From contig NZ_CP009227.1 in assembly GCF_000775995.1 (NCBI RefSeq), forward strand, positions 1,054,001 to 1,118,000: a stretch of DNA of 64,000 nt, given 5' to 3'. Positions 1 to 8,413 of this stretch are shown here, one piece after another (within the stretch, counting starts at the first letter, position 1; the number at the start of each line of letters is the position of its first letter). A program made the translations under genes and the position numbers. Source of the DNA: Treponema sp. OMZ 838. GTDB lineage: Bacteria > Spirochaetota > Spirochaetia > Treponematales > Treponemataceae. The notes under the pieces were generated by a model, which was not told the origin of the DNA, did no database searches, and saw only the letters and a program-made list of their open reading frames with translations.

Positions 1-103
1 GTTTTTAGCAGCCCCTCCGTCTTCTTCCCATACAGCTCGAACAAAAAAGCCACACGGGCGGCATCATCGGGGAAGGCTGTTTTACGATAGGCTTATCCAC
101 AGC
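1..103 (-). pseudogene. Scrap of an MmeI-like DNA methyltransferase C-terminus
   Basis: Bases 7-103 closely match bases 488-585, which encode the C-terminal end of the larger methyltransferase pseudogene downstream. Similarity stops abruptly at about 103, just before the UPF0175 gene, and continues off the left edge. I read it as the tail of a second, truncated copy on the minus strand. It is too short to be functional within the window. Confidence 0.65.
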
Positions 104-118
104 TGTCTGAAATTACTA

Positions 119-412
119 TCATGTCTTTATCTTTTTAAGAGAATGAAATGTTTGAATATCTTTCATAACATCAGTTATATCCATATCAAAATAAGGGAAG
201 CCCATATCATCATATAAATCAATCAAATCAAGTTTTTTTATTCCCAAAATTTCAGCTGCGCGACCATGAGAAATGACTTTTTTGTAGACATTGGAGTGAT
301 ACAATAAAAGTGCATTTCGCTCAAGCTCTTCGTTTGATTCACCGCTATAATTGTCCGTAAAATACGTTTTCATATCTTTTGGGACTGTTATCTGAATCGT
401 AGCATATTCCAT
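119..412 (-). CDS. UPF0175 family small protein
   Basis: This 97-residue protein carries the hallmark of the UPF0175 family: a Gly-Arg-Ala-Ala-Glu-Ile-Leu-Gly helix-turn-helix-like segment around residues 51-58, followed by a short stretch ending in MGFPYFD. Members are generally thought to be small DNA-binding or antitoxin-like proteins, often paired with a PIN-type toxin. No such partner is next to it here. The start is preceded by a purine-rich AGGGAGAA site. It sits between two copies of the same methyltransferase tail, so it lies inside a rearranged segment, and its base composition is more AT-rich than the flanking fragments. Antitoxin function is an inference. Confidence 0.7.
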   Translation of the reverse strand: MEYATIQITVPKDMKTYFTDNYSGESNEELERNALLLYHSNVYKKVISHGRAAEILGIKKLDLIDLYDDMGFPYFDMDITDVMKDIQTFHSLKKIKT

Positions 413-457
413 AAAATCATTCTCCCTGTATAAATATAGTATATACCCTAAACACTT

Positions 458-1843
458 CTACCCCCTCCCCCGTTTCCGCTTCCCCGTAAGCAGCGCCTCT
501 GTCTTCTTTCCATACAGCTCGAACAACAAAGCCACACGGGCGGCATCATCGGGGAAGGGGGCTTTCCGGTAGAGCTTATCCACAGCGGAATCCAGGGCGG
601 CGTGCGCTTTGGTGAGTACCGGCGGCATAGTATTGGGATCGTATAAGTCGGCAAGGGAGCTATCGGGAAACTGCGCTCGCGCATCCAATACCGCCTGCGC
701 CTTTTGCATAATCGCTGCCTTTTGCTCTTCCGAAATATCCGGCCACGGGAAGTTGTTATACACAATCTGCGCAGAATAGCGATACCGCATTTCCAGCCGC
801 CCGCATACGGTACGCATCCACGCCATGTGCATTTGCGAAGTAAGCACCCCGAACTCGTATAGCGTTGCATTGGGAACGAGTAAGTTCGCATTGCTTGAAA
901 TATCAGAACTATTCATAAAACCAATCGGAATATATTTACGGCGTTCTGATGATGTACTCGGCACAAGGAGATAATGTCCCGACTCCGGCTGACGGATTTC
1001 TCCAAAGAGGGATGGGGTTTGCGCAAGTTTCCGTGTTGCCTCACGGTTGCTGCCTCCACGGTGTTCCCGCACCTTTTGTAATCGCGCTACAATGAGCGGA
1101 CACTTTTTTAGATGCTGAGGTTCTGCATTCAAAAGCCAGAGACAATATCGTTTTTTATTATTGATAAACTCTTCCGCCCCCAAAAACGGACGTATATACC
1201 GTTCTGCTTCCGGTTCTTGTTGTAAAAAGGAGGCGTATTCATTTTCTTCTATAATGAGATTACCGCCGTCATTCGGCATACTGCCAAACACCATCGGATT
1301 AGTTTGTGTATCAAGTACCGAACTTCTACTATCAATAAACACATGTTGCGCATCGGCTAAATAAGCATTTATCCACTTGACTGTTTGAGCTTTCGGCTCT
1401 CCTTTTATATCATCATATAAAAAGAGTTGTTTTTCCGTTCGGTTGCGGAGAGAAAAGCCGACAATAATACAGTACACTGCCGCATTTCCCCGCGCTTCAT
1501 TCGACCACTTGAAGGTCTGGTGAGCAAAATTGATATGCACCCCGCGCGCAAAAAGATTTGGCCACAAAATCGGTACTTGCTGTCCCTGACAAATAGAATT
1601 AGTAGAAACAAAGGCGCATTCAATCTGCGTTCCTTGAATATACTCCGCAGCCTTTTTATACCAGCCCGTAACGTAGTCAAGATTCCCCGCATTCTTTACC
1701 CCGCTAAAAAGCATTGCAAGCTCCGCAGACTGTTCTTTCTCCATTACCCACGCACCTAAAAACGGCGGATTGCCGAGAATATACGAAAGGGTATGTTTTG
1801 GTACGATGGTCTCCCCGCTGTAACTGCTATAATTAAATGCCCT
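458..1843 (-). pseudogene. 5'-truncated MmeI-like (type IIG/IIL) DNA methyltransferase
   Basis: The frame encodes the C-terminal half of a class I DNA methyltransferase of the MmeI type: motif IV (NPPF) near the beginning, then NLDYVTGWYKKAAEY, CAFVSTNSI.QG and the target-recognition and C-terminal helical regions. The ATG at 1744 lies after the NPPF motif. The open frame continues upstream through NPPF to about 1843 and then meets a stop. Family members run to roughly 900 residues and start with an endonuclease and the SAM-binding FxGxG motif; both are missing here. It therefore should not methylate DNA and is best called a decayed restriction-modification gene. Its 3' end is partly duplicated at 7-103. 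Confidence 0.8.
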
Positions 1844-1867
1844 TTATAGGAACCCGTCTACTTTTTA

Positions 1868-1876
1868 TGCTATACT
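1868..1876 (+). promoter_or_regulatory. Extended -10 promoter, probably leaderless start
   Basis: TGC-TATACT forms an extended -10 element. The hexamer ends 9 bases before the ATG at 1886, so transcription should begin at or within a few bases of the start codon. No Shine-Dalgarno sequence fits in between. I see no convincing -35 box. Confidence 0.55.
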
Positions 1877-1885
1877 TTTATCGTT

Positions 1886-2794
1886 ATGCGTTCCGAACGG
1901 CTTTTTGAAATCGTCTTTATTCTCCTCAATAAAAAACGAACGACGGCGCAGGAGCTTGCGAAAAAATTTGCTGTATCGATTCGTACCGTGTATCGTGATA
2001 TTGATATTTTAAGCTGTGCCGGTATTCCGGTGTATACGGTGCAGGGAACAGGCGGCGGAATTTTTATTGACGAAACATACACCATCAATAAATCGATTGT
2101 AACACAAGAAGAGCAGGATAAGATTCTGCTCGCCCTGCAATGTTTAGCACCTGTTGACGAGATACATACCGAATCGATTTTAAACCGGTTGTCTGCTGTC
2201 TTTCAGCGTCATGCCGATTGGGTTAAGGTTGATTATTCCCGCTGGGACAACAAAAACGACACGTCCATTTTCGATACGGTTAAACAAGCCATCTTGGAAT
2301 GCCGTGCGCTCCGCATTGAATATCTCAGTTCCTATGGAGAAAAAACTGAGCGTACTATTTATCCGCTTCGCCTTTTGTTTAAATCCAAGGCGTGGTACGT
2401 TGAAAGTTTGTGTACCGACAAAAATGCTTATCGGCTTTTCCGGTTAAACCGTATGCTTTCCGTTATGCAGACGGTAAAAATATTTAAGCGTATGGAATTG
2501 CTCAACAAGCTACCTGACTGTACAGACTATTCCGATGCTCTGACGCTTACGAACATAAAATTAAAATGCACCGCCGGAATCGCTTATCGGTTTTATGATG
2601 AATTTCCTCCCGATCTTATCACAAAAAATATGGACGGCTCGTATACGCTTTCAGTATATCTTCCGATCGATCATTGGCTGTACGGATTTATTTTGTCGCT
2701 CGGTACCGAGGTAGAAATTCTTGAACCGGAAACTCTAAAACAAGGAATAATCGATTTTGCTGAAAAAATAGCGGCGCACCATAAAAAAGTTTAA
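1886..2794 (+). CDS. WYL-domain transcriptional regulator (YafY/DeoR type)
   Basis: A 302-residue regulator. Residues 1-60 form a winged helix-turn-helix of the HTH_11/DeoR kind (TAQELAKKFAVSIRTVYRDI, then a GGG turn). Residues about 125-200 match a WYL domain, with the segment IEYLSSYG..TERTIYPLRL and a KAWYVESLC core followed by YRLFRLNRM. WYL proteins bind DNA as dimers and sense ligands through the WYL fold; the ligand here is unknown. It stands alone between the methyltransferase remnant and the ClbS/DfsB gene, 84 bases upstream of the latter, which may be its target. Translation probably starts leaderless. Confidence 0.85.
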   Translation: MRSERLFEIVFILLNKKRTTAQELAKKFAVSIRTVYRDIDILSCAGIPVYTVQGTGGGIFIDETYTINKSIVTQEEQDKILLALQCLAPVDEIHTESILNRLSAVFQRHADWVKVDYSRWDNKNDTSIFDTVKQAILECRALRIEYLSSYGEKTERTIYPLRLLFKSKAWYVESLCTDKNAYRLFRLNRMLSVMQTVKIFKRMELLNKLPDCTDYSDALTLTNIKLKCTAGIAYRFYDEFPPDLITKNMDGSYTLSVYLPIDHWLYGFILSLGTEVEILEPETLKQGIIDFAEKIAAHHKKV

Positions 2795-2878
2795 ATGTTT
2801 TTTCAAACCTGACATACCGTGTCAGCTTTCTATGGTACAATAGGGCATCTTACTATCCTAAAGGAGTCACAATAACCT

Positions 2879-3391
2879 ATGCCAAGACCTACCACCAAAG
2901 CCGATTTAATCCAAGCCGCAAATGAACAATTCGCAAAACTGTGGACGTTAATCGGCGAAATGTCTGACGAAGAAAAGAACGCGGATATTGTTCCGAACGA
3001 ACGCGATAAAAACGTGCGGGATGTTTTGGTTCATCTATATGAGTGGCACTGTCTTCTGCTGAATTGGATACGGTCAAACACAAACGGGAATCCTGCCCCT
3101 TTTTTGCCGGCGCCCTATAATTGGAAAACCTATCCTCAGATGAATGTTGTTTTTTGGGAAAAACATCAAAACACATCATATACCGATGCGGAAACAATGC
3201 TCAAAAAAACACACAAAGAAGTGCTGGCGCTTATCGAAACATTTTCCAATGAAGCCTTTTTTTCCAAAGGTACTTTCGATTGGACGGGCACAACGACGCT
3301 CGGCAGCTATTGCGTATCTGCAACTTCGAGCCACTACGATTGGGCTATTAAGGATATTAAAAAAGCGTTGAAAAAATATAGAGCACGATAA
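2879..3391 (+). CDS. ClbS/DfsB family four-helix-bundle protein
   Basis: This 170-residue protein matches the ClbS/DfsB (DUF1706) family: PRPTTKADLIQAANEQFAKL at the start, RDVLVHLYEWHCLLLNWI in the second helix, FLPAPYNWKTYPQMN, and a final SHYDWAIKDIKKALKKY helix. ClbS from colibactin producers protects DNA as a cyclopropane hydrolase. Most members have no tested role and belong to the DinB/YfiT-like superfamily. A good AAAGGAGT site lies 10-15 bases before the ATG. The last 30 bases of the gene and about 18 bases beyond it recur almost identically at 51848-51895 in the opposite orientation, so a second copy once existed in this region. Confidence 0.85.
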   Translation: MPRPTTKADLIQAANEQFAKLWTLIGEMSDEEKNADIVPNERDKNVRDVLVHLYEWHCLLLNWIRSNTNGNPAPFLPAPYNWKTYPQMNVVFWEKHQNTSYTDAETMLKKTHKEVLALIETFSNEAFFSKGTFDWTGTTTLGSYCVSATSSHYDWAIKDIKKALKKYRAR

Positions 3392-3412
3392 CAGCCATCT
3401 CTAACAACTAAC

Positions 3413-3537
3413 TCGACCGCTTTGTACTAATCGAAAAAGATACTCGGGCTTATCTACATAGAGATAATGATCTTCCCGTAATACTTTAAAACTCTGTACC
3501 TCTGTACGCCGATCGGCAATTTCCGTGAAATGTTCAT
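3413..3537 (-). pseudogene. Frameshifted N-terminal remnant of an AAA-ATPase/PD-(D/E)XK gene
   Basis: On the minus strand from the ATG at 3537, the translation begins MNISRKLPIGVQ, matching the start of the intact gene at 18874-20493 (MNTPRKLPIGIQ). The match continues in another frame as SFKVLREDHYLYVDKPEYLF.LVQ, corresponding to SFEKLRRDGYLYIDKTPFLWRLVQ there. The frame change is explained by a tandem 8-base duplication (CTCTGTAC twice, 3492-3507). Similarity ends about 3413, right after the ClbS gene. It is a short dead fragment. Confidence 0.75.
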
Positions 3538-3651
3538 ACTGTCACTATAATACGGTTACTGCTTTTCTGTAATTTAACAAACGGCACGGCAATCAATCAC
3601 TCCGATGCAGAGCGCAGCTGAGAAGCGGTAGGTATTCAATTTTGCTATGAA

Positions 3652-5445
3652 TCACCGATCTCGATTACTCTGAATATCATAAATACGCTTGTATAAGCCG
3701 TCTTTTTCGATGAGTTCGCGGTGTGTGCCCTGCTGGGTAATCTTTCCCTTTTCCAACACGATAATAATGTCTGCATCTTTGACCGTAGCAATGCGGTGCG
3801 AAATGATAATCACCGTTTTATGTTTGTTTTCATTTTTGAGGGCAGCTCTGATTGCCGCATCGGTTTCCATATCAACTGCGGAAAGTGAATCGTCAAAGAT
3901 CAAAATAGGAGCATCCTTTATCAACGTTCGTGCAATCGCCAGCCGCTGTTTTTGTCCGCCGGAAAGAGACACGCCACGTTCCCCGACAACGGTCGAATAT
4001 CCGTCTGCAAAATAATGAATCTCTCCGTCCAAGGCTGCGATGCGGGCGTATCGTTGTGCGGCGGCATCGTTCGTATCGGGGGCGGCAAGTTTAATATTTT
4101 CCATAATTGTTTTAGCGTAGAGAAACGGTTCCTGCAAAATCAGTCCTATCTGCGACCGTATCCAGCCCTTGTCTATCGAACGTAATTCGATGCCGTCAAT
4201 GGTGATTGAACCGGAAGTATAGTCGTAGAGCCGGTCAAGCAGATGCACCAGCGAACTTTTTCCCGAACCGGTTGGACCTAAAATTGCCGCCGTTTGTCCC
4301 TGTTTGATACTGAATGAAACATTATCCAATACCGGTGTGTTCTTCGCTCCGGGATATGCAAACGACACGGAATCAAAAATGATATCACCCTTAATATCCG
4401 GTTTTTTCTGTGTGGGGAAAAGCGCCTCAGGTTCTTCGCGGAATATTTCTTCAATACGGCCGACTGATATACAGGCCTTGCCGATATTACCGAGAATCCG
4501 TCCAAGCTGCCGCACCGGCTGTATCAGCATAGTGATATACGAGATAAACGCTATCAACATTCCCGCTGAAATTTCGCCGCGGTATGCTAAAAAACTTCCG
4601 TAGAGGATAACGGTAAAAATCTGGGTGTACGATAAAAAATCAGCCCCAGACCAAAAAAATGCAAAGCAGCGTATCAATATCAAATTCCGCCGCATATACG
4701 CTTCGCTGACTGTTTTGAATTTTTCCATCTCGTATTGTTGACGAGTGAATGCCTTAATCACTCTGATACCGGTAAGACTTTCCTGAAGAACTGCCGTCAT
4801 TGCCGCTTCCTGTTCGGTTGAGGCTTTAAACTGTTTTTCAATCACATAAAAGAAGAGAGCAGAAAAAGCTGCCGCAACCGGAACCGCTGCACATGAAATG
4901 AGCGCCAGCTTGATGTTCGACTGCATCATCAAAAAGACCGTGTATATAATTAAAAACACCGAGCCGACCGTTTCGGGAATTTGAGAATATAATGCGATAC
5001 GAATGGTGTCCACATCGGATGTACAGCGCTGGATCAGATTACCTGTTTTTGCATTTGCGTGATAGGTGTATGGCAATAGCTGAATATGATTATACAACCG
5101 GTTCCGCACATTTTGAATAATCCGTTCGGTTGCCGCATTTGCCGTATTCATCTGCAAAAATGTAAATATACTGCGGCTTATTGCAAATGCAAGAATGAGA
5201 GCGGCCATAATGAGCAGTCCGTTTGTCCCCTTTACAGCCGTTCCGAACAGTGCAACGAGCCGTTCAAGGGCTGTATGCGTAAGCGGTACATCGCCGAGTA
5301 CCGAATCGACGGTAATTTTGATTAGGCTCGGCTGTAGGGCTGCGGCAATCTGAGCAAGCAGTGCAAACATGAGCGCAAGCAGGTATAAGAGACGGAATCC
5401 TTTTAAGTACGAAAAGAGCCGAACAAAATTTTTCACAGGTGTCAT
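3652..5445 (-). CDS. ABC exporter half-transporter (YheI/MdlB-like)
   Basis: A 597-residue fusion of a six-helix transmembrane domain (residues about 1-320) and a nucleotide-binding domain. The latter has Walker A GPTGSGKS, signature LSGGQKQR and Walker B ILIFDD. The residue after the Walker B aspartate is Asp instead of the usual catalytic Glu (DDSLSAVD), the pattern of the degenerate subunit in heterodimeric exporters such as YheI. A partner with the canonical Glu would be expected beside it but is absent; the neighbours are murI on one side and gene debris on the other. Substrate unknown; drugs or lipids are typical. It is transcribed away from murI from a shared intergenic region of about 120 bases. 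Confidence 0.9.
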   Translation of the reverse strand: MTPVKNFVRLFSYLKGFRLLYLLALMFALLAQIAAALQPSLIKITVDSVLGDVPLTHTALERLVALFGTAVKGTNGLLIMAALILAFAISRSIFTFLQMNTANAATERIIQNVRNRLYNHIQLLPYTYHANAKTGNLIQRCTSDVDTIRIALYSQIPETVGSVFLIIYTVFLMMQSNIKLALISCAAVPVAAAFSALFFYVIEKQFKASTEQEAAMTAVLQESLTGIRVIKAFTRQQYEMEKFKTVSEAYMRRNLILIRCFAFFWSGADFLSYTQIFTVILYGSFLAYRGEISAGMLIAFISYITMLIQPVRQLGRILGNIGKACISVGRIEEIFREEPEALFPTQKKPDIKGDIIFDSVSFAYPGAKNTPVLDNVSFSIKQGQTAAILGPTGSGKSSLVHLLDRLYDYTSGSITIDGIELRSIDKGWIRSQIGLILQEPFLYAKTIMENIKLAAPDTNDAAAQRYARIAALDGEIHYFADGYSTVVGERGVSLSGGQKQRLAIARTLIKDAPILIFDDSLSAVDMETDAAIRAALKNENKHKTVIIISHRIATVKDADIIIVLEKGKITQQGTHRELIEKDGLYKRIYDIQSNRDR

Positions 5446-5567
5446 TATAACAGGAGCATCCGTTGTATTCTATGCACCTTGCTCAAGAATAATGCATAAT
5501 TTATAATCCTTAATTATCAAACCATGAATTTCGCATTATGAATTTATTTTACGAGGTGTTACATTAA

Positions 5568-6356
5568 ATGCACAAAACGTATGTTTTTTTAGATTCGGGG
5601 ATAGGCGGCTTGCCGTACTTCCGGTATTTCCATAAAAAAGCACCGCAAGCATCGGCTGCGTATGTGGCGGATTTGGAACATTTTCCCTACGGGGAAAAAA
5701 CGCGTGAGGACGTGATTAAGTACGCAGTCGGTGTTACGGAAAAAATAATAAATCGATTGGATCCCGCAATGGTTATCGTGGTGTGTAATACGATGTCAAC
5801 CGCCGCCCTCGATGCACTGCGCAAACATTTTTCCATTCCCTTTGTCGGTACCGTACCGGCGGTAAAGGTCGCGGCGGAAGTCAGTACGAATAAGCGTATT
5901 GGGATTATCGCCACGGCGCGAACAATCAACGACCCGTATCTTGATAAACTGATTGAATCATTTGCCGCCGATTGTACTATCGAAAGACGAGCGGATGCGG
6001 AACTGGTTGCAAAAATTGAAAACGGACTGATTACCGCCCCGGATGAAGAAAAACGAAAAGCAGTAGTGCCTGCAATCCGGCAGTTTAAAGACGCCGGTGT
6101 CGATACGATTGTACTGGCGTGCACTCACTTTTTACATCTTGCAGACACCTTTGCCGAATGCGCCGCTCCGGAAATAAAGGTTGTCGATTCCTTGCCCGGA
6201 GTTGTTTCCCATGCATTGGATGTGCTGCCTCCGCCGGCCGGTGGGAACGCATCCCGCAGCAGTTGCTATGTTACCGGCGAAATCACCGAGCGTATCGACC
6301 GGCTGTACCGCGGTTACTGTGAACTTTTCGACCTCGATTGGAAGGGAGCGCTGTAA
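5568..6356 (+). CDS. murI: Glutamate racemase
   Basis: MurI interconverts L- and D-glutamate in the cytoplasm to supply D-Glu for peptidoglycan. The 262 residues are a normal length. The two catalytic cysteines are visible in VVCNTMSTAA (Cys73) and LACTHF (Cys185), with the DSGIGGL motif at residues 9-15 and the PYGEK loop at 40-44. A GAGGTG ribosome-binding site lies about 12 bases before the ATG. Its TAA overlaps the ATG of rsgA (TAATG), so the two are translationally coupled. Confidence 0.95.
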   Translation: MHKTYVFLDSGIGGLPYFRYFHKKAPQASAAYVADLEHFPYGEKTREDVIKYAVGVTEKIINRLDPAMVIVVCNTMSTAALDALRKHFSIPFVGTVPAVKVAAEVSTNKRIGIIATARTINDPYLDKLIESFAADCTIERRADAELVAKIENGLITAPDEEKRKAVVPAIRQFKDAGVDTIVLACTHFLHLADTFAECAAPEIKVVDSLPGVVSHALDVLPPPAGGNASRSSCYVTGEITERIDRLYRGYCELFDLDWKGAL

Positions 6357-7306
6357 TGCAGGGGCTGGTATTAAGCGGCGCAAATAATTTTTTTGCAGTA
6401 CGCACACCCGAAGGCAACGTAGTGCGTTGTTCCATTAAGGGGAAAAAACTGAAAGAAAGCCGCGGGTATTACAATCCCTTAGCACCCGGTGATACGGTCG
6501 ATATTGAATACGACACCCTCCATCCCGATCAGGGGCAAATTACGGCGCTTGTACCGCGGCGCAACGGTTTTATCCGCTGGAATCAGAAAACGCGCAGTCC
6601 GCAACTTCTAGCGGCAAACATCGACTTGCTGCTCTGCGTTACCACCCCTGCCAATCCCCCCTTCCGTCCGCGCTTTACCGACCGCACATTGGTTCAAGCC
6701 GCCGCGGAAGGTATCCCCGCACTTATCATTGTGAACAAAATCGATTTGGGCATTTCGGAACCGGTGCGGGAACGCATACGGGATTGGCAGCGCATTGGCA
6801 TACAGGTATGCGAGGTGTCTGCAAAGACGGGGGAAGGACTTGAACCGCTCGCACGCCTCCTTTCGGGTAAAACCTGTGCCGTTACCGGACAGTCGGGTGT
6901 CGGAAAGTCGAGCTTACTGAATAGCCTTGACCCCAGCCTTGCGCTTAAAACCGCCGATATTTCGTTTAAGTACGACCGCGGTATCCATACGACAACGCAG
7001 GGCGTTTTTTTACCGATGACCTTTACCGCTCACGACGGAATGCGGCTGCCGTTTAACATCATCGACACCCCCGGTATCAGACACTTTGCACTCTGGGGCA
7101 TTAAACCGGAAGAAGTCATCTTCTACTTTCCCGAAATGGAGGCCGCAGCAATACAGTGTGCTTTCGGGCTTTCCTGCTCACACATTCACGAACGCGGCTG
7201 CCGTATCTTGGAAGAACTGGACGCAGGGCATATCCACCCCGACCGCTACGAAAGCTGGCGTTCCATGCGCGATGAGTTGACACTGCTTACCGCGGACGAA
7301 TACTAG
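6356..7306 (+). CDS. rsgA: Ribosome small subunit-dependent GTPase A
   Basis: RsgA (YjeQ) is a circularly permuted GTPase that assists late 30S subunit maturation. The frame shows an N-terminal OB-fold, then NKID (G4), a Walker A/G1 motif GQSGVGKSS after it as expected for circular permutation, DTPG (G3), and a C-terminal zinc knuckle (CAF....CSHIHERGC). A TTG 18 bases upstream is in frame, but the ATG at 6356 is preceded by GGAAGGGAG and overlaps the murI stop codon by one base, so I chose it. The protein is then 316 residues. Confidence 0.95.
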   Translation: MQGLVLSGANNFFAVRTPEGNVVRCSIKGKKLKESRGYYNPLAPGDTVDIEYDTLHPDQGQITALVPRRNGFIRWNQKTRSPQLLAANIDLLLCVTTPANPPFRPRFTDRTLVQAAAEGIPALIIVNKIDLGISEPVRERIRDWQRIGIQVCEVSAKTGEGLEPLARLLSGKTCAVTGQSGVGKSSLLNSLDPSLALKTADISFKYDRGIHTTTQGVFLPMTFTAHDGMRLPFNIIDTPGIRHFALWGIKPEEVIFYFPEMEAAAIQCAFGLSCSHIHERGCRILEELDAGHIHPDRYESWRSMRDELTLLTADEY

Positions 7307-7371
7307 GGCAAATGTATTTGGCTAATTCTACGTTCCTACCCGCCATATATTTTCAAGAGTGTCAGCCTCAC

Positions 7372-7419
7372 TTGACAAATATCGGACTTCCTTTTAATAT
7401 TAAATTATAATTCAGTATT
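7372..7419 (+). promoter_or_regulatory. tetR promoter with overlapping operator palindrome
   Basis: TTGACA (7372-7377) and TAATAT (7395-7400) are separated by 17 bases, a clear sigma-70 promoter. Overlapping the -10 box is an imperfect palindrome (7396-7419) with arms AATATTAAAT and ATTCAGTATT around TATA. A cleaner version of the same 24-base site occurs at 8104-8127 before the transporter operon. This fits autoregulation by the TetR protein. Confidence 0.7.
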
Positions 7420-7460
7420 AGCAGAATAGAAAGGAGGACGTTTCGAGCGTACAGGCGGGT

Positions 7461-8030
7461 ATGCAGGTATTAAAAGAAGAGGTCAAAACTAGGATTCTGA
7501 CGGCTGCGGAAAAAATATTTTATGAACAAGATTATAGAAGCGCCAAGCTGACGGATATTGCAGAACAGGCTGATGTTCCCGTTGCGCTTATTTATACCTA
7601 CTTCAAAAATAAAGAAGGTTTGTTTGATGAAGTAGTTGAAGGTGTCTTGGATAACATCATTACGATGATGGAAGATGAAGAAAAGATGGAAGCCGGAAGT
7701 CCTTATGAAAGATTTAATCGAGGCGGAGCATCTCAACTTCCCAAACTGTTAAAGAGTAGAATAAAACTCATCATCTTGATCGACAAGAGCTCGGGGACGA
7801 AACATGAAAATGCAAAAGATATGTGGGTTAAACGATTGGAACAGCATATAAAAGACGGTTTAAAGAGATATTCAAAAACCAAGCACGATCCAATGCTTGC
7901 TCATATTTTGGCAAATAATTATGTTGAGGGGCTTATGGAAATTGCACGGCACTATAAAAATGAAAAATGGGCAGAAGATATGCTCTTTATTCTTAATCAG
8001 TGCTATTTTAATGGAGTTGAATCATTGTAA
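7461..8030 (+). CDS. TetR family transcriptional regulator
   Basis: A 189-residue TetR-type regulator. Residues about 8-55 form the DNA-binding three-helix domain (ILTAAEKIFYEQDYRSAKLT, then DIAEQADVPVALIYTYFKNK), with the usual Tyr-Phe-x-Asn-Lys ending. The C-terminal part would bind an unknown ligand. A strong AAAGGAGG site sits 24 bases before the ATG at 7461, which is unusually far. I see no better in-frame start, so the exact start is slightly uncertain. It lies upstream of and in the same direction as the ABC/ECF operon, and both promoters carry the same kind of palindrome, so it probably represses that operon and itself. Confidence 0.9.
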   Translation: MQVLKEEVKTRILTAAEKIFYEQDYRSAKLTDIAEQADVPVALIYTYFKNKEGLFDEVVEGVLDNIITMMEDEEKMEAGSPYERFNRGGASQLPKLLKSRIKLIILIDKSSGTKHENAKDMWVKRLEQHIKDGLKRYSKTKHDPMLAHILANNYVEGLMEIARHYKNEKWAEDMLFILNQCYFNGVESL

Positions 8031-8070
8031 GCTGTAATTAGTTAGAGTAGTATAGAAGGAAATTTATTTT

Positions 8071-8090
8071 AGGAGCGTTCAACCGCTCCT
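8071..8090 (+). terminator. Hairpin after tetR
   Basis: A perfect 7-bp stem (AGGAGCG/CGCTCCT) with a TTCAAC loop is followed by a short T-rich run. It lies 40 bases after the tetR stop codon and is probably a weak intrinsic terminator separating tetR from the transporter operon. Confidence 0.55.
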
Positions 8091-8103
8091 CATTTTATCT
8101 ATC

Positions 8104-8127
8104 AATATTGAATAAATATTCAATATT
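8104..8127 (+). promoter_or_regulatory. Palindromic operator before the transport operon
   Basis: A perfect inverted repeat, AATATTGAAT - AAAT - ATTCAATATT, lies 287 bases before the first transporter gene. It resembles the imperfect palindrome at 7396-7419 in both arm sequence and spacing. Likely the TetR-binding site. The exact -35 and -10 boxes here are not clear to me. Confidence 0.6.
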
Positions 8128-8252
8128 ATTTGGTTTTGAAGATATGACAATGGTTCAACGAAGAGGCGATATTTTGACCATGGGTGACATCGAGGGTGTA
8201 AACAAAAGTAATGTTTTTGATTTTCAACAGCGGCATGGGCGGAGGCGGATAT

Positions 8253-8375
8253 CCTTCTCCCTGATTGGATTAAGCAGGAGAGAGGCTTTGGAGGGACACC
8301 CGGAAAAGCCTCTTTAGAATGAACAGCAGAAGGGAGAAGATTGGAGCCGAAGACCGTTTTTTGCGTAAGCAAAAA
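8253..8375 (+). ncRNA. Candidate structured leader RNA, class unknown
   Basis: This untranslated stretch can fold into a closed multi-stem structure. An outer 9-bp stem pairs CTTCTCCCT (8254-8262) with AGGGAGAAG (8331-8339). Inside, AGAGGCTTT (8281-8289) pairs with AAAGCCTCT (8305-8313), capped by a GGG/CCC stem. A further perfect hairpin (TTTTTGC, GTAA loop, 8358-8375) follows, 38 bases before the transporter ATG. The layout resembles a riboswitch-type leader, but I do not recognise the consensus of any known class. A chance fold remains possible. Confidence 0.4.
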
Positions 8376-8413
8376 GCCGCCAAACAAAAGCATACATAGT
8401 GAAGGAGACTATA

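Noticed and set aside
8108-8317. Small plus-strand frame of 69 codons in the operon leader
   Set aside because: It begins at a TTG without a ribosome-binding site, overlaps the palindrome and the paired stems, and the peptide matches nothing I know. A leader RNA explains the region better.
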